Source: Fennellomyces sp. T-0311
Lineage: Eukaryota; Mucoromycota; Mucoromycetes; Mucorales; Lichtheimiaceae
DNA: 64,000 nucleotides
Assembly (NCBI GenBank): GCA_025266875.1
Contig: JALLLT010000074.1
Span: 1 to 64,000, forward strand
Reading direction: 5' to 3'
Shown here: positions 1 to 9,912 of the stretch, in pieces
Position numbering within the stretch: position 1 is the first letter of the stretch
Layout of the letters: the number at the start of each line of letters is the position of its first letter
Program-made: the position numbers and the translations under genes
The notes under the pieces: model-generated
Told to the model about the DNA's origin: nothing
Seen by the model: the letters and a program-made list of their open reading frames with translations, nothing else
Databases searched by the model: none

Positions 1-513
1 TAGTAACAGTATGCATCGTTGTCACCCCCTTCCCCTTACTTCATTAATATTACCCCGCATTATTGCTCATCTTACTGATATTGTATTTCATTGTCATTAA
101 TTTCATCGTTGTATTTATTATTTCTTGCGAGCATTGGGTATATATATCGGATAAGAATAAGAGCAATAAAGGCATCAGTTTATCTCGTCACATTATTCTA
201 TCTACCTTATTCTTGTCTTGACCAACCTCTAGGATCCACCTCTATCCTAGTTCTTGTTCTTGTCCGGTCTTGCCATTGGTAACCATCCATGTGGTCAATG
301 CGTAGTGGAAAGCACCTAACACCCACCTTCTAGTCTAGTCTTGTTCTTGTCTTGTTCTGTCTTGCCGCTTGATCCATTCTTGTGGGTTCTTGCATTCTTG
401 TTGATTGGTTAGTAGTTGTATTATCCTTTAGTAGAGTAGTATTCTTATCTCTATCTTGTTCCTAGCTATCTTCTATTGGGTCGTGCTCCTACTCTCCACT
501 CGCATTTCTGACA
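1..513 (+). repeat. LTR-like arm of an inverted pair (left copy)
   Basis: This segment is repeated in inverted orientation at 1017-1530. Both copies end with CTCGCATTTCTGACA facing the centre. The order of a TATA-like stretch, AATAAA-like stretch and terminal ..TGACA suggests an LTR read on the plus strand here and on the minus strand at right. The outer end is cut by the window edge, so the full LTR length is unknown. The short reading frames inside appear in both copies and are not genes. Confidence 0.7.
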
Positions 514-968
514 ATTTCGTTGACTTCGCCGAAAGCGGAATGGAATTCTTTCAAAAACGCAGGGAACGACAACATGCAGGGGTCGATGTCGTTGCTGTCA
601 ATATCATCTAAATAAGGCTGGGCCCATGTAAATGCATAACCGGTCATGAAGAAGCACATGTAGCACACCTTCGACAAATTGTCTGAAAAACAACTACGAT
701 TCATGGTAATGGCAACCTTGACATGGGTGATGAATGAGGAGACTTCAGCAGCGTTGCCACTGAATACCAATGGATCATTAACGCACATTGCGTAAGTGTT
801 GCAAGGCAGAGAGGTAGTATCAGGAGGTGTGTCAATCCACAAGTGCTGCATCGGGTCAGTGAGTTGGTCGACGTCAGTAGCACCAAGAACAGTGGAAGAG
901 GAAACAGGGGTTGAGGAGCTTGGCAGCTCATCGTTGCCTGATTGGGAGGAGGATCCAATTTTGGCCAT
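489..968 (-). pseudogene. Ty3-type Gag fragment between inverted LTRs
   Basis: The frame starts at an ATG at 968 and encodes about 160 residues. A Ser/Thr-rich N-terminus is followed by a region with the usual retrotransposon Gag feel: residues PLVFSG, then alternating hydrophobic helices with TWAQPYL and FLKEFHSAFGE. It corresponds to the capsid-like N-terminal half of Gag. The last seven or so codons run into the left LTR copy (from 513) and then stop, so the zinc knuckle and all of pol are missing. The fragment lies in the expected place downstream of the right LTR (sense minus). It is a truncated Gag and I do not expect a functional product. Confidence 0.6.
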
Positions 969-1016
969 ATTGCGCACAGACGAAGAAAGCAGGTAACACC
1001 AGTGATTAGTTTATAC

Positions 1017-1530
1017 TGTCAGAAATGCGAGTGGAGAGTAGGAGCACAACCCAATAGAAGATAGCTAGGAACAAGACGGAGATAAGAATACTACTCTACT
1101 AAAGGATAATACAACTACTAACCAATTAACAAGAATGCAAAAACCTATGAGAATGGATCAAGCGGCAAGACAGAACAAGACAAGAACAAGACTAGACTAG
1201 AAGATGGGTGTTAGGTGCTTTCCACTACGCATTGACCACATGGATGGTTACCAATGGCAAGACCGGACAAGAACAAGAACTAGGATAGAGGTGGATCCTA
1301 GAGGTTGGTCAAAACAAGAATAAGGTAGATAGAATAATGTGACGAGATAAACTGATGCCTTTATTGCTCTTATTCTTATCCGATATATATACCCAATGCT
1401 CGCAAGAAATAATAAATACAATGATGGAATTAAATAACAATAATATACAATATCAGTAAGATGAGTAATAAAGCAGGGTAATATTAATGAAGTAAGGGGA
1501 AGGGGGTGACAACAATGCATACTGTACTAT
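1017..1530 (-). repeat. LTR-like arm of an inverted pair (right copy)
   Basis: Inverted copy of 1-513 with scattered substitutions and small indels. In the minus sense it ends ..TCTGACA at 1017 and is followed by a leader of about 50 bp and the Gag ATG at 968, which is the normal 5' LTR, leader, gag order. No convincing primer binding site was recognised in the leader. The outer boundary beyond about 1530 is not defined. Confidence 0.65.
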
Positions 1531-1975
1531 GTCTTAATCGGTCATGACAACAAAGCTGTTTAGGATGCTATACTCCAACATTAAGTTTTTGCTATTGAGA
1601 AACATGTCTTGATGTGATATAAGCAAAAACAAAAGTTGGTCTGAAATTTACTAGAAAAAAAAAGTTGATCCAAAGTTGACTTGAAAAAAAAAAAAATTAG
1701 TCTAAAATTAACTTAGAAAAAAAATTAACATTTTTTTAAGCTAGCTTAAATGCTCAAATATGGACTTTTAGTGTTTGAGTTGGCTCAAATTTTACATTTG
1801 AGCATTTGAGTATTTGAGCGCGCTTAAAAAACCCAGCGATTTTGAGCTAGCTTAAATTGGCTCAAAGTCCACATTTGAGCAGTCCGCTCAAAAGCTAAAA
1901 GTAATTTTAAGCTCAGTGAATATAAGGAAGATCAAATAACATATATATGCAAGATTCTATAGAATATGTATCGAA
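1531..1975. other. AT-rich spacer with clustered TTGAGC/GCTCAA motifs
   Basis: No gene is seen. Between about 1738 and 1900 the hexamer TTGAGC or its complement GCTCAA (with the variants GAGCTAGCTTAAA and CTCAAA) recurs about ten times on both strands, flanked by A-rich runs. Such dense short inverted motifs resemble the subterminal repeats of hAT-type elements, like the ACTCG/CGAGT clusters at the ends of the hAT at 15237-16209. This may be a relic MITE. No terminal repeats or target duplication could be fixed. Confidence 0.4.
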
Positions 1976-2046
1976 GCCGTGATAGTATAGTGGCAGTACA
2001 TTGCGTTGTGGCCGCACTGACCCTGGTTCGATTCCAGGTCACGGCA
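1976..2046 (+). tRNA. tRNA-His (anticodon GTG)
   Basis: Acceptor stem GCCGTGA (1976-1982) pairs with TCACGGC near 2039-2045, followed by discriminator A at 2046. The anticodon loop reads TTGTGGC with anticodon GTG. The T arm contains GGTTCGATTCC (B box). The anticodon stem has four pairs plus a T-C mismatch at its outer end, and the D loop is one base shorter than in common eukaryotic tRNA-His. There is no intron. The G needed at position -1 of tRNA-His is added after transcription in eukaryotes. The gene is the anchor beside which the retrotransposon stack begins. Confidence 0.93.
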
Positions 2047-2090
2047 ACTGAATACAATTACTAATTGAATAGTAATTTAAATACTATTTA

Positions 2091-2097
2091 TTTTTTT
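2091..2097 (+). terminator. Pol III T-run terminator of tRNA-His
   Basis: A run of seven T residues lies 45 bp downstream of the tRNA. It is the first T-run long enough to stop RNA polymerase III. Immediately after it, at 2105, the terminal bases of LTR-B begin. Confidence 0.6.
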
Positions 2098-2112
2098 GTT
2101 TGTTTGTCGTCT

Positions 2113-2445
2113 TGTCGTGTCACTTTTTGGCGGATAGATCCGTGGCCAATAACAGAAAAGAGGTTTGAGAGAGAAGTAGATAGATAACGTTTATTTCTTT
2201 TGTCTATGGGGATATTTATATATTCTAGCTAATAAGGTATTATCTGTAATAATGCGTGTAATGACTATGGTATGAGTAATATGGACAGCAAGGTGAATAT
2301 GTGTGAGTCATGCTGGGGTCTAAAAGGGATGAACGCGTTGTGAGTAATATTCGTGCAACAGCGCATTGCTGTGCAACAAAGAGATACCACGAACGACTTG
2401 TCCAAAAAGAGAAATACAAAGAAGCCTGCCAGAATGGCTACGACA
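2113..2445 (-). mobile_element. Solo LTR s1 (LTR-A family), minus strand
   Basis: Read on the minus strand it starts TGTCGTAGCCATTCTGGC and ends AAGTGACACGACA, matching both ends of the LTR-A repeats, but in the opposite orientation and without internal sequence. It is flanked by GTCT at 2109-2112 and 2446-2449. The second GTCT also serves as the left duplication of LTR-A. It is the product of LTR-LTR recombination or an equivalent loss. Confidence 0.8.
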
Positions 2446-2460
2446 GTCTTGTCGTAGCCG

Positions 2461-2779
2461 TGTCGTAGCCATTTCTGGCGGACTTCCTTTGGTTTCCTTT
2501 TTGATGATCCTTCCTTGTCGCGCAGTATTAGCTGTTGCACAGATCGCTGCGGTATGCCGCAGTACCTCTTTGTACTCCCTTTTGTTATTATCCTTATCAT
2601 TAAATCCATTATCCACGTCATGCGCAGTAAGCTGCAGTAAGCTGCAGTAGTATTTTATTAGCATTAGAAAACATATAAATATCCCCTTAGACTAAAAAAA
2701 TAAACATTATCTTACGACTTCTCTTTCAAACCTTTTTCTGTTATTGGCTATGGTTTATCTGCCAACAAGTGACACGACA
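2461..2779 (+). repeat. LTR-A 5' LTR
   Basis: Begins TGTCGTAGCCATTTCTGG and ends GTGACACGACA, so it has the TG..CA termini of an LTR. It contains an ATATAAATA promoter-like stretch near 2670. It matches 7416-7735 along its length. The reading frames within it are repeat artefacts. Confidence 0.9.
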
Positions 2780-2781
2780 AT

Positions 2782-2789
2782 TGGTAGCG
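2782..2789 (+). other. LTR-A primer binding site, initiator tRNA-Met type
   Basis: TGGTAGCG lies two bases after the 5' LTR. It is complementary to the CGCTACCA end of fungal initiator tRNA-Met. Only eight bases match, the same short length as in yeast Ty3. LTR-B and LTR-E have the same octamer on the other strand. Confidence 0.75.
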
Positions 2790-2799
2790 AAAGTAGTTT

Positions 2800-3921
2800 A
2801 TGGCCGATAATAGCAGAAAAGTTTTCAAGTTACCAGCACATCAGTTTCAAGAATATCGACAACTGGTACCATCGATCGGCGACCAAGAACCAGAAGAGTT
2901 TACCACTAAGGAAGAATTTTTGATTGACGTTGGTAAACCAGCCAATATGCCTCCAGGACCAGAACAAGACAACCAGATGACGCTGGTTATGCAAGCCCTG
3001 ACAAAGATTTTAGAAAAGGATTCCCAGCCACAGGTGGTGGCACCAAGTTTGGGTTTCCAACCACGTGTACATGAGCCGGATACGTACAGTGGTAGTCGTG
3101 CGGTGAATGCCGTACAAAGCTGGGTGCGACAAGTCGAACGATACCTTGGCATGTCATCACTCTCCCAGCACATGTACGTGAGCTACGCAGTTACCTTCTT
3201 GCGAGGTGAAGCAGAGATCTGGTGGCAGCAGCAAGCACGCGTGGCAAGTGAAGCCAACAAGACCATTACCTGGAGTGAGTTCAAGACTCGGATTGAGGTG
3301 GCATATAGCCCGGTCAATGCCAAACAGCTTGCACGAGACCAGCTTGCTCAGTTGGTACAAGATGGGACCGTTGCCGAGTATGTCGCTCAATTCCAGGCGT
3401 TGTGGAACTCGTTACCTTCCATGACTGACGAAGAAGCCAAAGACCGATTCGAACGAGGTCTTCAGCCTGTCATCCGTGCTGAGGTTTGCTTCCGCTTTCC
3501 GTCCAGCGCTAGTGACTCCATGAGGTTGGCTCTGCTATGTGATAGCCAGCGCACTCAGTCCATGATGGCCTTTGGCCAAGGTGTGCAGGGTTCCTACCAT
3601 CAGCCTCAGCAGCAGTTCCAGCAGTTTCAGCAGTCCAACCCTTTTCACGTACCTGAGTACATGCGCTCGACCGGTGTTGCTCCTATGGATCTCGATGCCA
3701 TCCGCACAAGAGGATCAGGATCGAACTGGCGTTCCCCTGGTCGCGGCAACAACTCCAACACCTGGCGTCGACAAAACGATGGCCCCCGCAATAGTGAAAC
3801 CCGGCAGTGCCACAACTGTGCCGGATTTGGACACATTGCCCGTTTTTGTCCATCCCAGCCTGGCCTTAACAAGGCTCGTCCATCTGGTGGTCAGGGAAAA
3901 GGCAAGGCGCGGTCGGATTAA
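2800..3921 (+). CDS. LTR-A Gag polyprotein
   Basis: This 373-residue frame starts at the first ATG after the primer site. It encodes the structural protein that would form the virus-like particle in the cytoplasm. Residues 90-250 form the helical retrotransposon Gag domain (RGEAEIWW, then YVAQFQALWN). A Gln-rich linker follows, then one CCHC zinc knuckle near residue 337 (CHNCAGFGHIARFC) for RNA binding, and a basic Gly/Lys tail. The frame is undamaged. In LTR-B the pol frame overlaps the end of gag, but here the gag stop and the first open pol codon are separated by about 58 nt with a closed frame (TGA at 3977), so the shift signal has probably been broken by an indel. Confidence 0.88.
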   Translation: MADNSRKVFKLPAHQFQEYRQLVPSIGDQEPEEFTTKEEFLIDVGKPANMPPGPEQDNQMTLVMQALTKILEKDSQPQVVAPSLGFQPRVHEPDTYSGSRAVNAVQSWVRQVERYLGMSSLSQHMYVSYAVTFLRGEAEIWWQQQARVASEANKTITWSEFKTRIEVAYSPVNAKQLARDQLAQLVQDGTVAEYVAQFQALWNSLPSMTDEEAKDRFERGLQPVIRAEVCFRFPSSASDSMRLALLCDSQRTQSMMAFGQGVQGSYHQPQQQFQQFQQSNPFHVPEYMRSTGVAPMDLDAIRTRGSGSNWRSPGRGNNSNTWRRQNDGPRNSETRQCHNCAGFGHIARFCPSQPGLNKARPSGGQGKGKARSD

Positions 3922-3979
3922 GGGAAGTCCCTCCGCGCTCCCTCGCACCACACCATTCCCTAAACATGGTCCATCCTGA

Positions 3980-6900
3980 CACAAGTCCCAAGGTTCGGAG
4001 GCTCCGTTGATCGATCTATCAGATGAGCAAGACGACGAGTCCTTGGATCTACAAAGAACCTTGGAAGAGGACACGCAGTATATTGATTCGTTATTGTCAA
4101 TAAAAGAAACTGACTTACCTCTGTACTCAATGTCTTGCAATGATTTCGCTGTTGATGTGTTGATTGATTCTGGTGCTACGGGCTCATATGTTGCACCACG
4201 CATTGCTGACAAGCTGCCCACTCGCGCGATTCCAGGTCGAACTGTCGAAACCGCTGGAGGTCACACAACAACCATCACCAAGCAAGCCAAGTTGTTGTTG
4301 GATGCTCAAGGATACAAGCACACGACCACCGCCTATGTCCTTGACACCAAATTCGATGTGATCCTAGGCCGTGACTGGCTCAAATCTGTGCAGCCGATTC
4401 CGGACTGGGAGTTGGATACCTGGCGTATTCAAAAAGGTGAGCATGAATATGTCCTTCGTCCCCGACATAAACGTGTGATCCCTGAACTTGCGTACCTGAT
4501 CTCGCACCGTCAAGTCCAGCGTTTGGAGCGCCACAAGGGGATTGACGATGTCTTTGTTTGTTTCCTGCGCCCTCAAGAAGGAACATCCAAAGACGACGCG
4601 CACGATCAGATGGCCAAAGCTCTAGTCGCGGATTTCAGTGATGTTTTCCAAGACAAACTCCCTGGCCTACCTCCCAAGCGTGACATTGGGCATGTCATTG
4701 ACACTGGTGATGCCGACCCTGTATCAAGACCGCCGTACAAGATGAGTCCGCGCGAATTGGATGAGCTGCGCCGTCAACTGAAGGAACTGCTAGACCTTGG
4801 CCTGATCCGTCCTAGCTCGTCTGCTTGGGGCTCACCCGTCCTGTTTGTACGCAAGAAGGACGGCACTATGCGGATGTGCATTGATTACCGCGCGGTCAAC
4901 CGGGTTACTAAACGTAACTCTACACCGTTACCACGCATCGACGAATGCCTCGAACGTCTTCATGGCATGAAATGGTTCACGAAGCTCGATCTCCGTTCTG
5001 GTTATCACAATCTGAGGCTGAGCAATGACCAGGATATCGCCAGGAGTGCCTTCAACACGCGATACGGGAAGTTCGAATGGTTGGTTTTGAGTTTTGGACT
5101 CATGAATAGTCCCCCCATATTCCAGTCTTGGGTCAACTCTATCCTCGGTCCCGAAATCCTCGACCAGTGCGCATTCATGTACCTCGATGATTGCCTCATT
5201 TTCAGCAAGACGAAGGAGCAGCATGACCGGGACGTTCGCCTCATTCTGTCCAAATTCCGGGAAGCGAAGGTGATTGCAAATGCAAAAAAGTGCGACTTCT
5301 TCAAGACCGAGCTCGAATTCGTGGGGCACCAAGTTACTGCCGACGGTGTGTTGCCTTCCGTGTCAAAAGTCAAGGCGATTCAAGACTGGCCGGTGCCGAC
5401 GAACGTCCAAGAAGTTCGCCAGTTTGTTGGTCTCGGGTCGCATTATCGTCGTTTTATTCGTGATTTTGCTGCGATTGCCGCGCCGTTGACAGATTTGACG
5501 AAGGGTACGGGTGCAAAAAAACGAGCAATCAAATGGACTCCTGAGTGTCAAGCTGCTTTTGCGGAAATTAAAGCCCGCATGACTGCTGCCCCTGTTCTGC
5601 TGCCGCCAAATCCGGATGCCCCCTATGTGATTGAGGTCGATAGCAGCGACTACGGTGTGGGTGGGGTGCTGCTGCAACAAGGCGACGATGGGTTGCTGCA
5701 CCCATTGGCGTTTGAGTCCAAGAAGTTATCCTCCGCCGAACGGTCGTATCCAGCTCAGGAACGGGAGTTGCTAGCGATTTTGCATGCCTTGCGGACTTGG
5801 AGGTGTTACGTGGATGGCCGTAACTACACTGTGTTCACGGATCACCACCCACTCAAGTATTTCCGCACAAAGACCAAGCCGACTCCCCGATTAACCCGAT
5901 GGATTGCCGAACTCGAGCTATACGATCCAGACATCCAATACAAGCCGGGCAAGGACAACCATGTGCCTGATCTTTTGTCAAGACGCGATGGCCCAGCTTG
6001 TGTGACACAAGAACCTGATATGGAGCCCGAGTTTTTATATGCTGTCAAATCTGTACAAGAATCTGACTGGCCCAAGTTTTATGCTCGCCCAGAGGACCAA
6101 TGGCCACCCATGTACAAAGATCTTCTTGCCAAGCATCGCGCCAAGTTTGTTGTCCGGAACGACGCAGTTTTTCGCAAGATGAAGATTGGCAAGGAAGCCC
6201 AGGAGGTCCGATATGTCTTGTTCGCTCGGCGTGCCGATTTGGTGGAACAGTTTCACAAATCTTTTGGTCATCCCGGCAATACCACCATGTATGATCTCTT
6301 GCGCAAGCGCTATTGGTGGCCGGACATGCGATCTGATATCCAAGACTGGTTGGTGACCTGCCAAGAATGTCAGTTGGCCGCCAACGCTGATCGAGGTATT
6401 CATCACGCCCCAATGAAGCCCTTGAACGTGCCGTCTCCTTTTTCGCGCTGGCATCTGGATTTCGTTGGTGAACTACCCACAACGATGCAGGGTAATCGTT
6501 GGCTTCTTGTTGCAGTGGATTATGCGACCAACTGGACCATTGCTCGTGCAGTCCCCGATGCCACTGGTGAGGCCATTGCTGAATTCATTTACGAGGAGAT
6601 CGTCACGCGTTTTTCTTGTCCCACGGAGATCTGTACCGATCGAGGTGCCAACTTCATGTCAAAAGTGCTGGCACACTATCTTGGCCGCCTAAAAGTCAAC
6701 CATGTTTTTACTTCGGCGTTCCACCCGCGAACAAATGGCAAGGCTGAATGAACCAATGGCATCCTCAAGCAAATGCTTCGCAAATATGTACAAGGCCGCA
6801 TACATGAATGGGACAAGTTTGTCGAGCCTGCTTTGTTTGCTTGTCGTGTCCGCAAACATCGTACAACTAGATTTAGTCCTTTTTTCTTGGTCTACGGTCA

Positions 6901-7423
6901 AGAGCCCAAGTTGCCTGGTGATCATTTGCGACCTTTCGTCAATTCGTCGGATTTGCTTCATGATGAACCAGTGGAAGCTCATAGTCGGGTGCCTGAAGTA
7001 CGACGCTTGCGCGAGGCTCGTATCTTAGCCGAACGCCGATTGCAGAACAATGCCGCAAAAGACAAGGAACGTTGGGATGCCGTTATCAAGCCCCAAAAAT
7101 TTTCGATTGGCGACCATGTCTTGATGCGGCATGAGAACAAGTTAAGCCTCGAATTCAACTGGAAAGGCCCTTTCAAGATCATTGGTGTTCATAGCGATTC
7201 CGATATCTACCAGCTGCAGGATATGAATGGTCAAGTCTACTCTTCCTGGGTTCACACTGATAGACTTCGACCCATTCACATCACCTCTTCCGCCGCCCCT
7301 ACTGAACCCTGGTATGATCCCACTGCTGTCCGTGCCGCAGAACGCCGCCGTTTACAAGATGCTGGTCACATTGCATTGTTGTCCGAGGACGTACAACAGT
7401 CTGAGGAGGGGATATTGTCGTAG
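3980..7423 (+). pseudogene. LTR-A Pol (PR-RT-RNaseH-IN), one nonsense codon
   Basis: The frame is open from 3980 to a TGA at 6749-6751 and continues in the same frame to 7423. In order it shows: aspartic protease (LIDSGATGSYV near 4158), reverse transcriptase with catalytic YLDD near 5176, RNase H (VIEVDSSDYGVGG near 5629), an integrase HHCC zinc domain (HPGN .. CQECQ near 6270-6375), and the integrase core with D in HLDFVG (6451), D in TDRGANF (6635) and E in NGKAE (6746). The TGA directly follows the catalytic E, where relatives have Arg, consistent with CGA to TGA. After the stop comes the integrase C-terminal domain, with no chromodomain. The product would copy RNA to DNA and integrate it; this copy cannot make full-length Pol. 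Confidence 0.88.
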
Positions 7424-7735
7424 CCATTTCTGGCGGACTTCCTTTGGTTTCCTTTTTGGATGATCCTTCCTTGTCGCGCAGTATTAGCTGTTGCACAGAT
7501 CGCTGCGGTATGCCGCAGTACCTCTTTGTACTCCCTTTTGTTATTATCCTTATCATCAAATCCATTATCAACATCATGCACAGTAAGCCGTAGTAAGCCG
7601 TAATAGTATTTTATTAGCATTAGAAAACATATAAATATCCCCTTAGACTAAAAGAATAAACATTATCTTACGACTTCTCTTTCAAACCTTTTTCTGTTAT
7701 TGGCTATGGTTCATCCGCCAACAAGTGACACGACA
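7416..7735 (+). repeat. LTR-A 3' LTR
   Basis: Direct repeat of 2461-2779. It is preceded by the purine-rich tract GAGGAGGGGATAT at about 7403-7415, which would prime plus-strand DNA synthesis. The final Pol codons overlap the first bases of the LTR. It is followed by the target duplication GTCT. Confidence 0.9.
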
Positions 7736-8021
7736 GTCTTCATAATTTGGCAGAATAGACCTTAGCCAGAGAATAGACTTTTGAAACAGAAATGAATAAA
7801 GAGGATAACTGATGAATGATGTTTATTGCTATTACATGCCCAGATATTTATATATTTTACTAATTCTAATTATAATATAAAATGACGTATGAAGAAGACA
7901 ATGCTGAGCATTACCAAGATACTAAGCAGGCGTAGTAGCCTTGGCAACGATTGCGCAGCAAATCGGCGGAAGAGGTATCCAAAAAGGAAATGGGAGTAAG
8001 TCCGCTAGGAAGGCTACGACA
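7736..8021 (-). repeat. LTR-B 3' LTR (main part)
   Basis: Matches 51274-51563 at roughly 95 per cent by eye. Its outer 8 bases, TGTCGTCT, lie at 2105-2112 and have been separated from the rest by s1 and LTR-A. The inner edge is GCTACGACA at 8021, followed on the minus strand's upstream side by a purine tract (AAGGAAGGGATAT). Confidence 0.85.
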
Positions 8022-8898
8022 ATATCCCTTCCTTAGAATGTTGGACGTCCTCGGACAACAATGTGATCTGACCGGCAGCTTCAATGTAACGGCGCTCAGC
8101 AGCGCGGGTAGCAGTAGGGTCATACCAAGGTTCGTGGGTGGATAAGTAGACGGCATGTGGATGGAACAAAGACGATCAGTATGTACCCAAGAAGAGTAGT
8201 CCTTGCCATTAAGGTCCTGAAGCTTGTAAATATTGGTGTCATAATTGACAGCGAGCACATGGAATGGGCCTTTCTAATTATATTCCAGGCTGAACTTGTT
8301 TTTGTGGCACATAAGAACGTGATCACCAACATTAAACTTTAGTGGTTTTAATGTGGCATCCCATCAGGCTTTGTCCTTGGCAGTATTTGATTCAAGTCGA
8401 GCAGCTGCTAATGCGCAGACTTCTCGCAATCGTCGAACTTCTGGAACTCAGCCTTGGATAGTGGTAGATTCTTGCACAGAATCATTCATACTGATGAATG
8501 GATGGAAAAAATCACCAGAAGGTGTTGGTTCTTGGCCATAGACGAGGAAAAAGGGGCTGGAACCAGTTATACAGTGTTTACAGACACGACAAGCAAAAAC
8601 AGCAGCATCAACAAATTGGTCCCAGCAATGGATCTGGCCGTAGGCATACTTGCAAAGCATTTGCTTAAGAATACCATTTGTACGCTCTGCCTTGCTATTC
8701 GTTCGTGGATGAAAAGCAGATGTGAAGACGTGGTTGGTTCGGAGACGGCCCAGATAAGTAGCAAGGATATTGGACATGAATTTTGCACTGCGATCCGTGC
8801 AAATTTCAGCAGGACAAGAGAAAGGCAACACAATTTCCTCGTAAATGAAATTTGCAATGGCCTCGCCAGTGGCATCGGGTACAGTGCGAGCAATAGTC
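8022..8898 (-). pseudogene. LTR-B Pol: integrase C-terminal half (degraded)
   Basis: Read on the minus strand from 8898: the stretch beginning with TIAR and DATGEAIANF, then D in ICTDRSAKFM, E in NSKAERTNGILKQML, then the linker PFFLVYGQEP and the C-terminal domain (DTNIYKLQDLNG, SSWVHTDRL). It is collinear with LTR-A Pol from just before the second catalytic Asp. Frameshifts and stops between about 8258 and 8448 break it. The 5' neighbour of this piece is at 14526-15236; the two are separated by FB-1, with a duplicated GCAATAGTC. Confidence 0.85.
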
Positions 8899-9137
8899 TG
8901 CATCCCCTTATTTCTGGGTACGTCTATTTGCACCCCCCCTCATGCACCCCTCCAGTCAAGGCCTGGTCCGGACTAGTACTCAGGTTCCATGCACCCCCCC
9001 TCCATTCACGCGATGCTTTTATTAATCTCCACTGCATCACTAATAATCTTGTCTGCACACAACAATGTCGATCTAAGTTGTTCTTTGTCTAAAAGATAAG
9101 TATACAGTAAGCGATAAATGGAAACAAAAAAAGAAAT

Positions 9138-9852
9138 CTAAAGTGTAGTTAAGTCTGTTATGTCAGATTTGGATTCAGAATCATCAATGAGAATGGCGTC
9201 AGGTGGGGGAAATGGCGTATAAGGCACAGCTGTTTGTTCGAACGAGCTGGCGAAAAGAGGATACCATGGGTCGTTCTGTATATCGAGCGTGACAATTCCA
9301 CAGCGCTCAGGTGTAACCTCTGGCCAATGGATTTTGGCATTCTTCTTGATTTGGACCAGAATTATATGATCACCGCGAAGTTGCAGCACAATTGGATGAG
9401 TTTGACGTGCAAATTCAGGAATAGTGCGGTATGGGAGAAAAAGGTGTGACTGGATGCCATAAAATGCTACTGGGACATTGAATGTATCAGCAGCAATTTG
9501 AGCACAATATGGATACATGAACCATTCGTTGTCAGCTGGATCAAGTATTTTTGCAAGGCGTAGGACCGGATACTCGATGTAATCTGGTTCTGCAACGAGG
9601 TGGTGAAATTGCTCCAACATTGCTTGCTTAACTTCGGGATAGAGATTCTCATCACCAAAGAGTGCAAAAGCAAGGGCGCGGAAACCACAGTTACCATCAC
9701 CAACGGGATTGTGAACGAGTTCAACAGCAGATCGAGGGATGTTAGGAGTCACTAGGTCAAGATAAGGCACAAGCCGTAAGCGTGGACCAGATGGCACGAG
9801 AGCAGAAGGAGTTTCTGGTCGAGCACTACTACCCAGTTTGCGTTTTCCTTCC
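9138..9852 (-). CDS. OTU-type cysteine protease domain (last exon of the MULE-1 gene)
   Basis: About 238 residues. The N-terminal part of the domain holds the OTU signature PVGDGNCGFRALA, where the Asp and Cys of the D-G-x-C motif are the expected catalytic-site residues. A candidate catalytic His lies near the C-terminal end in the stretch QLRGDHIILVQI. OTU enzymes cleave ubiquitin or ubiquitin-like conjugates; that this one does so is inference from the family. The exon begins after an intron at 9853-9912 (GTATAT .. TATAG, 60 bp), and the join to the transposase tail is in frame (codon TGG split 2+1). An internal ATG at 9863 lies within the intron and is unlikely to be the start. Confidence 0.8.
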
Positions 9853-9912
9853 CTATATAGCATATAATTATGTAAGAATAAACTTCGTATGCAGATATAT
9901 GATCATATATAC

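Larger units (their letters stand above)
2450..7735 (+). mobile_element. LTR-A: full-length Ty3-like retrotransposon
   Basis: Two direct LTRs (2461-2779 and 7416-7735) enclose gag and pol in the order protease, RT, RNase H, integrase, which is the Ty3/Gypsy order. A primer site for initiator tRNA-Met follows the 5' LTR. The flanking 4-bp duplication GTCT (2446-2449 and 7736-7739) lies inside the terminal bases of LTR-B. The 5' end carries an extra 11 bp (2450-2460) that repeat the first bases of the LTR. The LTRs differ at about a dozen positions, so the insertion is not very recent. Confidence 0.9.

Noticed and set aside
9232..9450. Plus-strand frames over the OTU exon of MULE-1
   Set aside because: No domain signal; the minus-strand frame explains the region fully.
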